The position numbers were made by a program, and so were the translations under genes. Of a stretch of DNA of 64,000 nt, positions 1-9,363 are shown in pieces; position 1 is the stretch's first letter, and every line of letters begins with the position of its first letter. Source of the DNA: Bacillota bacterium. GTDB taxonomy: Bacteria > Bacillota > Clostridia > Acetivibrionales > DSM-1351. The DNA is taken from the NCBI GenBank assembly GCA_023400235.1, contig JAEXFI010000002.1:62001-126000 (forward strand). The letters are read 5' to 3'. The notes under the pieces are model-generated. The model did no database searches. It saw only the letters and a program-made list of their open reading frames with translations, and was not told the origin of the DNA.

Positions 1-362
1 GTCCTGTTTCTTATGATTCTGCATTTTATCAATCCTTTCAGCGGTTTGTCATAAGCATTTCAGTGGGAGGCAGCAGCTAAAGCCCTATTTACCGGAGATA
101 CGTTTTAACTGCCGGAAGTATATGGATTTAGCTGACGCAGACCACTTGATATAAATATGCGTAATTTTATTAAAATAAATTCAATGACCAGCCCCATACC
201 TGCTGTCAAAAATTTCTCGTGAAATAATTGCACTGGCAGGTCACCGTAAGTCACTTAAAAAAGTAATAAAATCTTCATATAATCTACATAACATATTAAT
301 AATTATTAAGTATAATGTTTATATAAGTTACTATGTTGGTATTAAAGCTTTGAAAGGAGTGT
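1..362. other. non-coding stretch, nothing recognised
   Basis: No convincing reading frame, RNA family or terminator was found here. A TATAAT at 311-316 could be the -10 of the following small gene, but no good -35 lies 16-18 bases upstream. The stretch may hold the downstream end of a gene that lies outside the window. Confidence 0.5.
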
Positions 363-620
363 GTGGCTTTGTTGGATTCAAGAAAATGTCTGGAGATATA
401 TGAGTTTTGCCAGCAGCAATATGAGAAACTGGAAAAGAAAAATGGATTTTACAGCCCGAAGCATGATAAGATTGTCATGGAGCTGGCTGCCAAGGAATTT
501 CAAATGAGCGATGTTATAATAAACAAAGCATTTGATTTGGCCGCACAGACGCTAAGTAAAAATAGCAGGGCAACCTCCGAGAAAATTATCAGGAACAAGC
601 TGATTGGTAAAATGATATAA
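363..620 (+). CDS. small conserved-type hypothetical protein, 85 aa
   Basis: A short soluble, Lys/Glu-rich protein with no signal peptide or membrane segment; I do not recognise the family. It is predicted mostly helical. The ribosome site AAAGGAG at 353-359 lies only 3 bases before the GTG at 363. The TTG codons at 369 and 372 have better spacing (9 and 12 bases), so the true start may be one of those. It stands alone, convergent with the sortase gene, with a long hairpin between them. Confidence 0.55.
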   Translation: MALLDSRKCLEIYEFCQQQYEKLEKKNGFYSPKHDKIVMELAAKEFQMSDVIINKAFDLAAQTLSKNSRATSEKIIRNKLIGKMI

Positions 621-663
621 GAAAAATTATATTAAATTATAAAGATGCTGCCATTGGCAGTGT

Positions 664-718
664 GATAAGCCCCCCTCCCTATGCCTGAATTTCTCAGGCA
701 CAGGGAGGGGGGCTTATC
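664..718. terminator. very strong intergenic hairpin (possible bidirectional terminator)
   Basis: A 25-bp inverted repeat (664-688 with 694-718) has a single mismatch and a 5-base loop, and contains a C6/G6 run. It sits between the convergent small gene and the sortase gene, where a two-way terminator is expected. Neither side has a T-tract, which is odd for a classical intrinsic terminator. Confidence 0.6.
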
Positions 719-833
719 TGGCTTTGATGCATATAGGTTTTATATTGTGTTTTAACATTTCATAAGTTCACTCCTTTTGTACAGTTCTAAGTATCAGGGT
801 ATCAATTCTACAGGATGAGGGTGCTATAAGCCG

Positions 834-1631
834 TTATTTGCTTAATTTACCGTATAATGCATACCTTGCGTTGGCAAAATCATGGGAGCAGGTGCATAAG
901 GTAATGAGCCGGTCATCAGCCTCCACAAGGGTGTCGGTTTTAAAGGTCGATTTCTTTTTAAGTGAATCAATATAGCCTTGAAAATCATGCTTATCCTTAA
1001 AAGAAAAGGGGACAGACTCCGACTTGCCGTCCACAACAATGCCTGCAAACCACTCGACTGTGAAGCTGCCGCCAGGAGTATAAAGCAGCATTGTTGGGAA
1101 GCTGTCGTAATATTGCTGAGTTTCGTACTTTGTTAAGGAAGAAAACATGGAGCCATCCTTCATATTATGTCCGTAAATAATAGTGTTTTTGTCTGAAAAA
1201 TCGCTACGATTCCGGTAATCCATGAATATTGAGCCCAGCTTGTTGCGCTGGCCCGTGAATAAATGGTCGAGATAAAAAGAGTTGTCTTTACCCTGAACCA
1301 CGGGATAGTCAAGCACTGTACCTTCGGCAGCCAGCCATCCCACTACGTCTTTATTTATTTTGAACAGAGCTGCGAAGTCAACGGCTCTCCGTTCATTCTC
1401 ATTTTTCTGTGCCGGTGCTTTTACGTCAGTATTCTTCAGGGAGTCAGCCGACTCTGCAAAGGAGGCCGGTGATTCACGAAAAATGCCGGCTTTCTTATAG
1501 ACTGCAGCACCTTGGGCGTATGCCAGACTGTCTGAAAACAGGATGAAAACGCAGAGCAAGATGCCCGCTGTGCTAAGTGCCGTCAAAACGTGCAGTATCC
1601 GTCTTAAATTAAGTCTTTCAAGACTTTTCAT
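834..1631 (-). CDS. srtB: class B sortase
   Basis: This is a cysteine transpeptidase, 265 aa, that would join LPXTG-like surface proteins to the cell wall or to each other. An N-terminal membrane anchor (about residues 12-32) is followed by an extracytoplasmic sortase domain. The catalytic triad is visible: His155 in YGHNM, Cys248 in TLCTC, and Arg256 in NARYALYG. The helical insertion between the last strands and the overall spacing fit class B. The ribosome site AAAGGAGAA lies 4 bases before ATG. It follows the giant wall protein gene by 66 bases on the same strand, so that protein is its likely substrate. Clostridial class B enzymes are known to accept [S/N/P]PxTG motifs, which the neighbour's MPQTG resembles. 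Confidence 0.93.
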   Translation of the reverse strand: MKSLERLNLRRILHVLTALSTAGILLCVFILFSDSLAYAQGAAVYKKAGIFRESPASFAESADSLKNTDVKAPAQKNENERRAVDFAALFKINKDVVGWLAAEGTVLDYPVVQGKDNSFYLDHLFTGQRNKLGSIFMDYRNRSDFSDKNTIIYGHNMKDGSMFSSLTKYETQQYYDSFPTMLLYTPGGSFTVEWFAGIVVDGKSESVPFSFKDKHDFQGYIDSLKKKSTFKTDTLVEADDRLITLCTCSHDFANARYALYGKLSK

Positions 1632-1697
1632 CCTGTTCTCCTTTCTATAAAAATCATCGCAGATATTTACTGTTGCTGCTTTGGACGGTATTTTCCG

Positions 1698-4600
1698 TTA
1701 TTTCTTGTTTCTCCCGGCGGAGTACTTCTTACGCAGGGCGAAGTCGAAGGCTATAACAGCTACAAGCACCGCCGAGAAGAAGAGCAAGCCAAGCTTGGCA
1801 AGTCCGCCGGCTCCATTGTCTCCGGTCTGGGGCATGCCTCCGGTATTACCTCCAGCTGTCCCTCCGGGGGACCCGCCTCCAATGTTGGTGTCTGGAATTT
1901 CCGGTTTTCCGGGGGTGCTGGGAGAATCAACATAGGTATTTGTAAAGGTGGCTGTCTGCAAGGCAGACACGTTTATGATGCCCGTTGCACCTGTGCTGGA
2001 AGCGGTATAGCCTTCACTGGTATAATCTGCCTCAACCGCCGTATATTGTGTGCCTGCGGGCAAGCCGGTGATGGTGATGCTCTCTCCGGCGGCAAGTGAA
2101 AGGGTGCCCCCGCTGCGGATGGTACCTTCCGCTGCTCCGCTGTAAGAATATTCACCTGTCGCTCCTGTAAAGCTAACGGTGAAGTCAAACCTTTTCCCCA
2201 TATCCGCTCCATGTCCGGTGACTTTTTTGCTTATTTTCAGGCTGCCGGCGGAAACAGGCAGCTTTGTGTTGGTAAAGGAGGCAGTGCTTTCCATGGAGGA
2301 GGAAATAGAACCTGAGCTTCCTGTACTCTCAACGGTGTAATCCTGTGCAGAAGCTTTTTCTTCGGTAACCTGGTATGCCATACCGGCCGGCAGTCCATTG
2401 ATTGTAATACTTTGGCCATGTGCAAGGGATATTATGCCTCCGCTCTTAATTGCTCCGTTTGGAACACCGTTTCCTGTGTAATTATAGGAGCCGGCTGCCC
2501 CACTTAAAATTACTGTGAAATTAAACTTCTTAGTGTTGTCGGCATCAGCTCCGGCAACTGCTTTTTTTATGGTCAAAATTCCTGTGCCTTGAGAGATACC
2601 AGGCTGCCAAACATTTCTTGTGTTGATGAAGGCTGCCTGGTGTGTGGTGTTGGTCAAGATGCTTCCGGTGTCACCTGTACTGGTGGTGGTATACCCATCC
2701 CCGGCATAATCTGCTTCGCTCACCTTGTATACTGTACCGGCAGGCAGTCCCACGATAGTAATGCTCTGTCCGTTTGCAAGAGAAACAGTGTAACCGCTTG
2801 CAATGGTTCCTCCAGGCACACCGTGGCCGGAATAGGTATAAGCAGCTGCAGCACCGCTGAGCGTCAATGTGAAATCAAATGTTTTTGCGGTATCTGCGCC
2901 GTTGCCCGCTACTGTCTTGCTGAGGGTCAGGCTTCCCACCGGGTCAGTGGCCTTGTAATTGACTACAACAAAAGGGGTGCTGCCCGTGACTATGTACGAA
3001 CCGTTCACAGTGGTTTTAAGATCGGGTGATACTGCTACGCTGTATTCAAGCGGAGGATTCTCATAATTGCCGGGGGCTATGGTCTCCGCAAGTATGTAGT
3101 TGCCGGGGGCAAGACCATAAAATTTGACTGTCCCGTCTATACCGGTGGTTCTCACTGCTCTTGAAGAAGCCTTAGACCCGTCGGAATTAGTATTGTAGAG
3201 GGTGAACTCCGCGTTCGCCAGAGCAGCGGAGCCTATATCAGTCTTTTTCACAAGCAGATAGCCGCTGCGCCCCATGGTGGCCATACCCTGCTGTGCGGTG
3301 ACGGCAAAGGCTTTGCTTGTGCCGGGGCCGGTGCCGTCCGCAGACACCAGCTTCACTGAGTTGGATACATTGGCCGGTGTGCCGGTTATGTCGGTGACAT
3401 AGGTCAGCTTGTAAGCCTTAGCTTTGTCAGGGAAGGCAAAGGTCAGTTTGCGCGTATTGTTGTCGTAGCTGACAACTGATTTCAATACATTCTGAGAAAG
3501 CTCAGAGCCCTCCGAGTACTCGCCGCTGCCGTCAGTTTTCAAGGTCAGCTCCCGGATGCTTATATTGCTGCCGCCATCCTGTTCCCAAATCAGCTTTCCG
3601 CTGGAATCGGTGCGCAGGTCTATACCCTGAGGCAAGGTATCCTCAAGGCCGGTACCGATTTCCCGTCCGAAGGGGGTGTAATTTACGGACCAGGTCAGAA
3701 TACCCTGATTTTGCTTGCTCAAATCCAGGGTTTTATCCAAAACCTTGCCGTCCACCTTTAAAAGTTGAGACACGTTTTTGCCGGGCTGCCAATTGACGGA
3801 ATTTATGCTGAGGATATTTGCTTCATTGTGTATGCTATTACTCATTAAATAGGCGTCAAAGGTGGCGTTGGAAGGCCTTGCTTTCACAAGAACAACATAG
3901 GGGCGGTTAAGATTGTCAAAGCTAAAGGTGGCGGTATGAGTACTGCTTGTGCTGTCGAATGCCGCGGTCAGGCCTGCTACTGAAGCCAGGGCACTGCCTG
4001 AGGTTGTCAGAGAGCCGGTGGGGGGATAGCCGTTTCCCGTGCTTAAGTTTTCAGCTGCTTCGTAAATCAGGTAATCCTGCCCGCCGGAAAACTTGGCAAA
4101 CTCCCAGCCCACAGGAAGCGTGTCAGCCACTGCAACAGTTCCAAAACCGTTTGTCAGGTTGGTAGCTACGTTTGAAAAATCTATCCCGGAAGCATTAATG
4201 TTTAGGCGGAAGATGGCCTCTCTGTACCCGTAGTGGAAGCCGCGGGCCGCATCTGTGGTGCGGTTGTCGGCGTCTATGGCTGCTCCTGACGTATGTTCAT
4301 TGTTTACCTCGGAGCGGTTAAGAAGCTCCTTGGAAAGGACTTTATTGTTGTAAAGCACAGAAGCTTCTGCCTTGCCCCGGCAGTCAACGCCCTTGTAAAG
4401 CGAGGCAAGGTTATATACATTTTTAGTCTGGTCATTTCCTGCAAGTGTATCAGGAGCAATAATCCGGCTTTTCAGGGAAAGCTGATTGCTTCCGCTGTTT
4501 CTGAGGGTTTTAATCTCTACCAGGGTTGCGATAACCTTGCCGTCTTTTATCAAATCAATTGAGTTTACAGTAAGATGCCCATCCTTAGAGACAACCGCAA

Positions 4601-6287
4601 CAAAGCTTTGACCGTTGTTGCGGGCTATTCCGGCAGAGCCGGGTAAGAGACCAGACGGCCAGCCTGCTGCGTTGACAAGTTCGGAATTTGAAGTGCCCGC
4701 ATCGTGGACAAAAAGGTCGTAAACCTTGAAGTCCCCAGCAGACTGCCCCTTCATATTCACATCAAGCATCCAGGTGATTTGGTGGTTTTTAACATCAGAG
4801 ATGCTCTGGGTGCCGCTTTTTGAGATGGCATCATATCCTATACCAACGCCGGGATTAGTGGTTATAGCACTTCCGGCAGCTCCGCTGCTGCCGAGCCAGC
4901 TTACAGCAGCCTGATTGTGATAGTCAGTTGCTGTGACGGAGCCGTCAGGACTGTCGGGAACTTTGGTGACAAGCTTCAGACGCCCGAAATAGTTTACACC
5001 GCCGCCGGTTTTTTCGCCAATTTTATACCGGTTGGCATCGGGTTCGGTCGTCCAGCTGACACCGGGAATGTCCTCCCACTTGCTGTCTGTGTCATTCCAT
5101 TTTTGCCATTGGGCCCAATCGAAGCTAAGGCCGTTTTTTAATTCATCGGTAATGGTCAAGTCATTCAAGGTTCTCCCCTGGCTGTTAACCTCAATATACC
5201 AGGTAATGCTGCGGCCGGTGGGGTCATAGGTTATTCCGCTGCTGTCGTCGTCGGTCTGTCCCCATTTGGTGGCCGAGGGCTTGGCAATGGTGGCGGTGAA
5301 ATCGCCTGAGCCAACTTTTTTATTGGACAGATAAAGGCCTGCGGCGTTGGTGATACTGCCGCCGGCTGTAAGAATATTCTCTGGGATTTTTGTTTTGAAG
5401 GCAAGCGTCTGAGGGCTGACGGAGCCAGCAGGGAAGGTGTAAGTCAGTTTGGTGGAGCTGGCGTCCGGCGTTGAAAGGTTAGACTGTAATACCGTGCCCC
5501 CTGCCAGTAAAAAGCTGCCCTCATACTCGCCTACGCCGCTCAGGTCGTCCTCAAAAACATAGCCCTCCAGATCAATGTGGGTGGGAGCGGGCTCTGTGTT
5601 CTTTGCAGCAGTGATGGTGACCGTCCAGGTGACGGTGCCTTCGTCCAGGTTTACAGCAGTTCCTTCCGCCTTCTTATCCACCATATATGTAACTATATCT
5701 CCCGGCAGCTGCAATTTATACGTTTTTTCCAGCAGGCTGACTGTTTTATTGCCGGAGGCATCCGTATCATGGCTGCCGTTGTACCTGAGCTGGGCCTTAA
5801 ACATACCGGATACGCCTGAGTAGGGGTTTTCCCCGTTTGTTAGCTTGCCAGGATCAAAAACATCCTCATCGCCGTCAAATTTGATTTTGGAAACAGCTTG
5901 GCCTTCCTCGTTATTGCTCAAGGTAACAGTACCTAATTTTTTTGCCCCGTACATCAAATCAATAGAGGCAGCGGGGAGGGGATCAAATCTGAATGAAGTG
6001 CTCAGCAGGAGTATAACTTCATCCTGGTAATGGAAGTAGTCCAAAACGCCGTCACCTTCAACGGGGACAGGAAAAGCAACCGACACCTCAACGCCGGTGG
6101 AACCGTTTATGGTACCTCCATCCGCAACGCCGGTTACGCTCACACCTGCGTTAAGGGTGGAGGGAGTTGCGGCCAAAGCTCTGCTGATTGGAGAAAATGT
6201 GCCGGAAAATATTGTCAGCAGCATCGCCCAAGCTATAATACAGGCTGTTAATCGCTGTTTTTTTCTTTTTATCATGCTATTCTTCAT
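1698..6287 (-). CDS. giant LPXTG-like cell-wall surface protein (adhesin or pilin-like)
   Basis: A secreted 1529-aa protein with a basic N-terminus and signal peptide (about 1-40). A long Ser/Thr/Gly-rich region of repeated beta-sandwich, adhesin-like segments follows to about residue 1000. Next comes a Cna-B/SpaA-type domain (about 1009-1117, with the LAET E-box and VKKTD Lys) that could form an isopeptide bond. Three DUF5979-like repeats lie at about 1118-1225, 1236-1343 and 1348-1453, each carrying a GLPAG motif. A Pro/Gly linker leads to the sorting signal: MPQTG at 1485-1489, a hydrophobic helix and a basic tail. The sortase gene follows directly, implying co-expression. The ligand cannot be read from sequence. 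The ribosome site before the ATG at 6287 is weak; the ATG at 6275 is an alternative. Confidence 0.9.
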   Translation of the reverse strand: MKNSMIKRKKQRLTACIIAWAMLLTIFSGTFSPISRALAATPSTLNAGVSVTGVADGGTINGSTGVEVSVAFPVPVEGDGVLDYFHYQDEVILLLSTSFRFDPLPAASIDLMYGAKKLGTVTLSNNEEGQAVSKIKFDGDEDVFDPGKLTNGENPYSGVSGMFKAQLRYNGSHDTDASGNKTVSLLEKTYKLQLPGDIVTYMVDKKAEGTAVNLDEGTVTWTVTITAAKNTEPAPTHIDLEGYVFEDDLSGVGEYEGSFLLAGGTVLQSNLSTPDASSTKLTYTFPAGSVSPQTLAFKTKIPENILTAGGSITNAAGLYLSNKKVGSGDFTATIAKPSATKWGQTDDDSSGITYDPTGRSITWYIEVNSQGRTLNDLTITDELKNGLSFDWAQWQKWNDTDSKWEDIPGVSWTTEPDANRYKIGEKTGGGVNYFGRLKLVTKVPDSPDGSVTATDYHNQAAVSWLGSSGAAGSAITTNPGVGIGYDAISKSGTQSISDVKNHQITWMLDVNMKGQSAGDFKVYDLFVHDAGTSNSELVNAAGWPSGLLPGSAGIARNNGQSFVAVVSKDGHLTVNSIDLIKDGKVIATLVEIKTLRNSGSNQLSLKSRIIAPDTLAGNDQTKNVYNLASLYKGVDCRGKAEASVLYNNKVLSKELLNRSEVNNEHTSGAAIDADNRTTDAARGFHYGYREAIFRLNINASGIDFSNVATNLTNGFGTVAVADTLPVGWEFAKFSGGQDYLIYEAAENLSTGNGYPPTGSLTTSGSALASVAGLTAAFDSTSSTHTATFSFDNLNRPYVVLVKARPSNATFDAYLMSNSIHNEANILSINSVNWQPGKNVSQLLKVDGKVLDKTLDLSKQNQGILTWSVNYTPFGREIGTGLEDTLPQGIDLRTDSSGKLIWEQDGGSNISIRELTLKTDGSGEYSEGSELSQNVLKSVVSYDNNTRKLTFAFPDKAKAYKLTYVTDITGTPANVSNSVKLVSADGTGPGTSKAFAVTAQQGMATMGRSGYLLVKKTDIGSAALANAEFTLYNTNSDGSKASSRAVRTTGIDGTVKFYGLAPGNYILAETIAPGNYENPPLEYSVAVSPDLKTTVNGSYIVTGSTPFVVVNYKATDPVGSLTLSKTVAGNGADTAKTFDFTLTLSGAAAAYTYSGHGVPGGTIASGYTVSLANGQSITIVGLPAGTVYKVSEADYAGDGYTTTSTGDTGSILTNTTHQAAFINTRNVWQPGISQGTGILTIKKAVAGADADNTKKFNFTVILSGAAGSYNYTGNGVPNGAIKSGGIISLAHGQSITINGLPAGMAYQVTEEKASAQDYTVESTGSSGSISSSMESTASFTNTKLPVSAGSLKISKKVTGHGADMGKRFDFTVSFTGATGEYSYSGAAEGTIRSGGTLSLAAGESITITGLPAGTQYTAVEADYTSEGYTASSTGATGIINVSALQTATFTNTYVDSPSTPGKPEIPDTNIGGGSPGGTAGGNTGGMPQTGDNGAGGLAKLGLLFFSAVLVAVIAFDFALRKKYSAGRNKK

Positions 6288-6370
6288 ATCGCTCTACTCA
6301 TTTCTTTAAATATTTTTTGTATACCTTCCTATCCTATGTTCTCAAGGGAGTCAGCAGAATATATTAATTT

Positions 6371-6398
6371 ATAATATGAGTAGAAAATATTATTTCAA
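6371..6398 (-). promoter_or_regulatory. candidate promoter of the wall-protein gene
   Basis: Read on the minus strand, TTGAAA (6393-6398) and TATTAT (6371-6376) are separated by 16 bases, about 85 bases upstream of the ATG at 6287. This is a plausible housekeeping-sigma promoter found by eye only. Confidence 0.45.
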
Positions 6399-6401
6399 AG
6401 C

Positions 6402-6418
6402 ACTACTATAATAGTAGT
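6402..6418. repeat. 17-bp palindrome, possible operator
   Basis: An 8-bp perfect inverted repeat around one central base (ACTACTAT-A-ATAGTAGT) lies immediately upstream of the candidate -35 of the wall-protein gene. That position suits an activator or repressor site. No regulator gene lies beside it. Confidence 0.4.
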
Positions 6419-6873
6419 CTGAAAATCCGTAATATTATTTCCTGCCGGAATTTATCTTTCTACCGGGGAAATTTCTTGATTTATCCCCATATTCCTGAGT
6501 GACTAGATTACCTTGGTGAAAAAGAGGCTTTTCGCGGGTGGATAAATCTGATATAATTAATACATATAGTGGCGCGGTAAAACATTTCATAAACATCAAA
6601 TCAGCTTTAAAGTCTTTAAATTTTAACAGATAGACCGTATAAGTCATAGGCTTACACTAATTTTAAACTTATTAGCCTGTATTGCAGAGGGAAAACTGAT
6701 TAATCGGCAGCAAAAGAGCTGATTGAAAAATCAAAGAAATTCTTGTTTTTATGAAAAACGGAGAGAATTGAAGATTGAGAGACATTGAGCGAGATTGGAT
6801 ATTAACCGTGATTTAGAATTCACAAGGTAACTCAAATAGAGTTGTTTTAATCAAAACCCCTATATAAGTCTAT

Positions 6874-6902
6874 TTGATAAATATCCGGCCACTAGCTATA
6901 AT
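6874..6902 (+). promoter_or_regulatory. promoter of the nfeD-flotillin operon
   Basis: TTGATA (6874-6879) and TATAAT (6897-6902) are separated by exactly 17 bases, about 63 bases before the ATG at 6965. This is a near-consensus housekeeping promoter. Confidence 0.7.
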
Positions 6903-6964
6903 GAATCTATATTCTTCGAAGGAAAATTATTGAAATATATACTAATAATTGTGAGGTGATTAAT

Positions 6965-7666
6965 ATGTATAATTTTTATTTGGTAGTGTTTTTTACAGGA
7001 GTCTTGTACACCCTTGTATCCTTGATTATCAGCGGTATTTCGGGAGCTTTTCATTCGGGAACCGATACAGGAGGGGGGGACGGACATTTTGTACAGCACG
7101 GACATGATTCAGGGCATTTGCATGTAGATGCGGGCAATGGCGATGCCGTCCATCTGGGACATGTTGATATTGGCCACCATGGTGGAGATGTTCAGGGGAA
7201 TCATACTCATCATGGAGATTCAGGAGGACATAGCGTTTTTTCCTGGCTGGCAATTTTAATAAATCCTCTGGTGGCAGTATCCTTCCTTACAGTATTCGGA
7301 GGACTTGGAATCATGGGAACCAAAATTACCGTCTGGGCTTCAGCGATTGTGCTTCTCGGGTCACTGGCAGCAGGTATTGCCATAGCGGCACTTTTGTACA
7401 ATTTTATTGCAAAGCCCATTTACCGCAGTGAGAACAGTTCCGATGTATCCAGGGAAAAGTTGGTGGGAACTCCCGCAGAGGTGACCACGGACATTTTGGA
7501 AAAGGGCTATGGAACCATAAAGTATACTGTTAATTCCATAAGGTATACAGGACCTGCAAAGCATGTAGAGGAAAGAGCTGTAAAGCAGGGACAGAGAGTA
7601 GTTATCTGCAGGATTGAGAACAATACATTTTATGTAAGTGAGCTGTCTGAAATACTAAATATGTAA
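6965..7666 (+). CDS. NfeD-like membrane protein with His-rich loop
   Basis: A 233-aa membrane protein of the NfeD/YuaF type that usually partners flotillins in membrane microdomains. The first transmembrane helix is about residues 5-28. Residues 30-89 form a soluble loop with 14 histidines among Gly and Asp. Two or three further helices lie at about 90-148, and a C-terminal OB-fold (about 160-233) ends the protein. The His-rich loop is unusual and suggests divalent metal binding, but that is inference. The ATG at 6965 has GAGGTG six bases upstream; the upstream GTG at 6956 lies inside that ribosome site. Flotillin follows 107 bases downstream. Confidence 0.8.
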   Translation: MYNFYLVVFFTGVLYTLVSLIISGISGAFHSGTDTGGGDGHFVQHGHDSGHLHVDAGNGDAVHLGHVDIGHHGGDVQGNHTHHGDSGGHSVFSWLAILINPLVAVSFLTVFGGLGIMGTKITVWASAIVLLGSLAAGIAIAALLYNFIAKPIYRSENSSDVSREKLVGTPAEVTTDILEKGYGTIKYTVNSIRYTGPAKHVEERAVKQGQRVVICRIENNTFYVSELSEILNM

Positions 7667-7773
7667 ACTTCTTTTACACCGTTGCAGGGTTTTTCCGCTT
7701 ACCGGTATAAATTGTACAAAAGCGGCCGGAAAACGGTGTGGAAGTTGAATATAAAATAAAAAGGAGAGTTAGA

Positions 7774-9210
7774 ATGGAAGAATATTCAGTATATTTTATA
7801 CCTGTGGCAATTGTGGCGGTTATAGTTATTTTGCTTTTTATGTTTGTTTCAATGTACAAAAAGGTTCCACAGGATAAGGCACTTGTAGTTACAGGTTTTA
7901 GAGGAAGAAGAGTTATTACCGGTGGCGGTGGCGTCGTAATTCCAATGCTGGAAAGAACGGATGTCATTTCACTGGAAAATATGCAGATAGACATCAGAAT
8001 TGATGGGGCACTGACTTCACAAGGTGTTGGAATAGTTGCAGACGGTGTGGCTGTTGTCAAGGTCAAATCCGATAAGGATTCCATTCTTTCTGCGGCAGAG
8101 CAGTTCAATACCTCAAAGGGACTGGATTATATGCTGAGTGTTATAGCTAAAACCACTCAGCAGGTGCTGGAAGGAAAGCTTCGTGAAATCGTATCAAGAA
8201 TGACTGTTGAGGAAATATACAAGGACAGGGAAACCTTTGCATCTCATGTACAGGGCGTGGCTGCAACAGAATTGCAGAATATGGGTCTTGAACTCAAGGT
8301 TTTGACCATAAAGGACATATCAGATAAAAACGGGTACCTAGAAGCTCTCGGAAAGCCGAGAATCGCCGAGGTAAAAAGAGATGCCCAGATAGCAGAGGCA
8401 AATGCTACAAAGGAAACAAAGATTAAGACCGCTGAAGCCAACAGAGAAGGTGAGGCAGCCAGGATTCAGGCCGAGACACAGATAGCCGAGGCGATCAAGG
8501 ACAAAGAGCTGAAGGTTCAGTCCTACAACAAGGACCAGCAGACAGCCAAGGCTGATGCGGACCTTGCCTACGACATCAAATCAAATATTGTGAAAAAGGA
8601 AGTTGCCGAAACTTCCATGCAGGTTGAAATTGTTAAGAAGCAGAAGGAAATAGAGCTGGCAGAGCAGGAAGCCCTGAGAAGAGAAAAGGAACTTGAAGCA
8701 ACCGTAAAGAAGCAGGCGGATGCCGAAAACTACCAGGCTGCCAAGGTGGCGGATGCCAGCAAGTACAGAGAGGTGACGGCTGCCGAGGCCAGATCCAAGG
8801 CTATCGAGATGGAAGGTGAAGCCAAGGCCAAGGCCAAGAGAGCGGAAGGTATGGCGGAAGTGGAAATCATCAGAGCCAAGGGTGAAGCTGAGGCCGCTGC
8901 CATGGCAAAGAAGGCCGAGGCCTTTAAGATGTACAATGATGCTGCTGTTACCCAGATGATAATTGAAAAGCTGCCTGATATTGCACAGGCCATTGCAAGT
9001 CCTCTTGCGAAGACAGAAAAGATTGTCATTGTTGACAATGGCAATGGCGGAGAGGCCAAGGGTGCTGCAAAGGTTTCCGGTTACGTGACCGACATAATAT
9101 CTCAGCTTCCCGAGACTGTTGAAGCCTTGACCGGCATGAATGTGCTGGATTTGCTGAAGAAGAATCCGGCAATTGCACAGGAAATCAGGAAGACGGACGA
9201 TAACATCTGA
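7774..9210 (+). CDS. floT: flotillin-like protein
   Basis: A membrane-microdomain scaffold of the SPFH/flotillin family, 478 aa. An N-terminal membrane segment (about 5-25) is followed by an SPFH domain (about 30-200) and a long Ala/Glu/Lys-rich coiled coil with the EA-repeat character of flotillins (about 200-400). Short C-terminal helices end it. The ATG at 7774 has AAGGAGA seven bases upstream, whereas the in-frame GTG at 7738 has none. Pairing with an NfeD-like gene is the standard bacterial flotillin arrangement and supports the assignment. Confidence 0.92.
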   Translation: MEEYSVYFIPVAIVAVIVILLFMFVSMYKKVPQDKALVVTGFRGRRVITGGGGVVIPMLERTDVISLENMQIDIRIDGALTSQGVGIVADGVAVVKVKSDKDSILSAAEQFNTSKGLDYMLSVIAKTTQQVLEGKLREIVSRMTVEEIYKDRETFASHVQGVAATELQNMGLELKVLTIKDISDKNGYLEALGKPRIAEVKRDAQIAEANATKETKIKTAEANREGEAARIQAETQIAEAIKDKELKVQSYNKDQQTAKADADLAYDIKSNIVKKEVAETSMQVEIVKKQKEIELAEQEALRREKELEATVKKQADAENYQAAKVADASKYREVTAAEARSKAIEMEGEAKAKAKRAEGMAEVEIIRAKGEAEAAAMAKKAEAFKMYNDAAVTQMIIEKLPDIAQAIASPLAKTEKIVIVDNGNGGEAKGAAKVSGYVTDIISQLPETVEALTGMNVLDLLKKNPAIAQEIRKTDDNI

Positions 9211-9265
9211 CATACCCAAGGATTTAATTAACATCGAATGTGCTCCCCTTGAGTTGCACAGTTTG

Positions 9266-9316
9266 AAATGGAACCTATAAAGCGGACAATAAAAAGTCCC
9301 TTTGCAGGTTCCATTT
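9266..9316. terminator. hairpin between convergent genes
   Basis: An 11-bp perfect stem (AAATGGAACCT, 9266-9276, with 9306-9316) encloses a smaller GGAC/GTCC hairpin. It lies between flotillin and the convergent ArsR-type gene and probably ends both. The T-tract is weak. Confidence 0.6.
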
Positions 9317-9363
9317 TACTGTTTACCCCAGGCGGGAGTTATATTTGATTTTATCTGCCTGCG

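Larger units (their letters stand above)
6288..6964. other. 677-bp intergenic region between divergent genes
   Basis: No supported gene lies here; the frames present are short and lack ribosome sites. It holds promoters for the wall-protein gene (minus) and the nfeD-flotillin pair (plus), plus a 17-bp palindrome at 6402-6418. About 6420-6860 is AT-rich with no recognised structure. Confidence 0.6.

Noticed and set aside
2589..3029. Plus-strand frames opposite the wall protein
   Set aside because: These are shadow frames of a repetitive GC-rich gene with no initiation signals.
6435..6647. Minus-strand frame of 70 codons in the 6.3-7.0 kb gap
   Set aside because: It has no ribosome site and no recognisable protein features in AT-rich DNA.
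8581..9234. 217-codon minus-strand frame opposite flotillin
   Set aside because: It mirrors the repetitive coiled-coil codons of flotillin and has no ribosome site.
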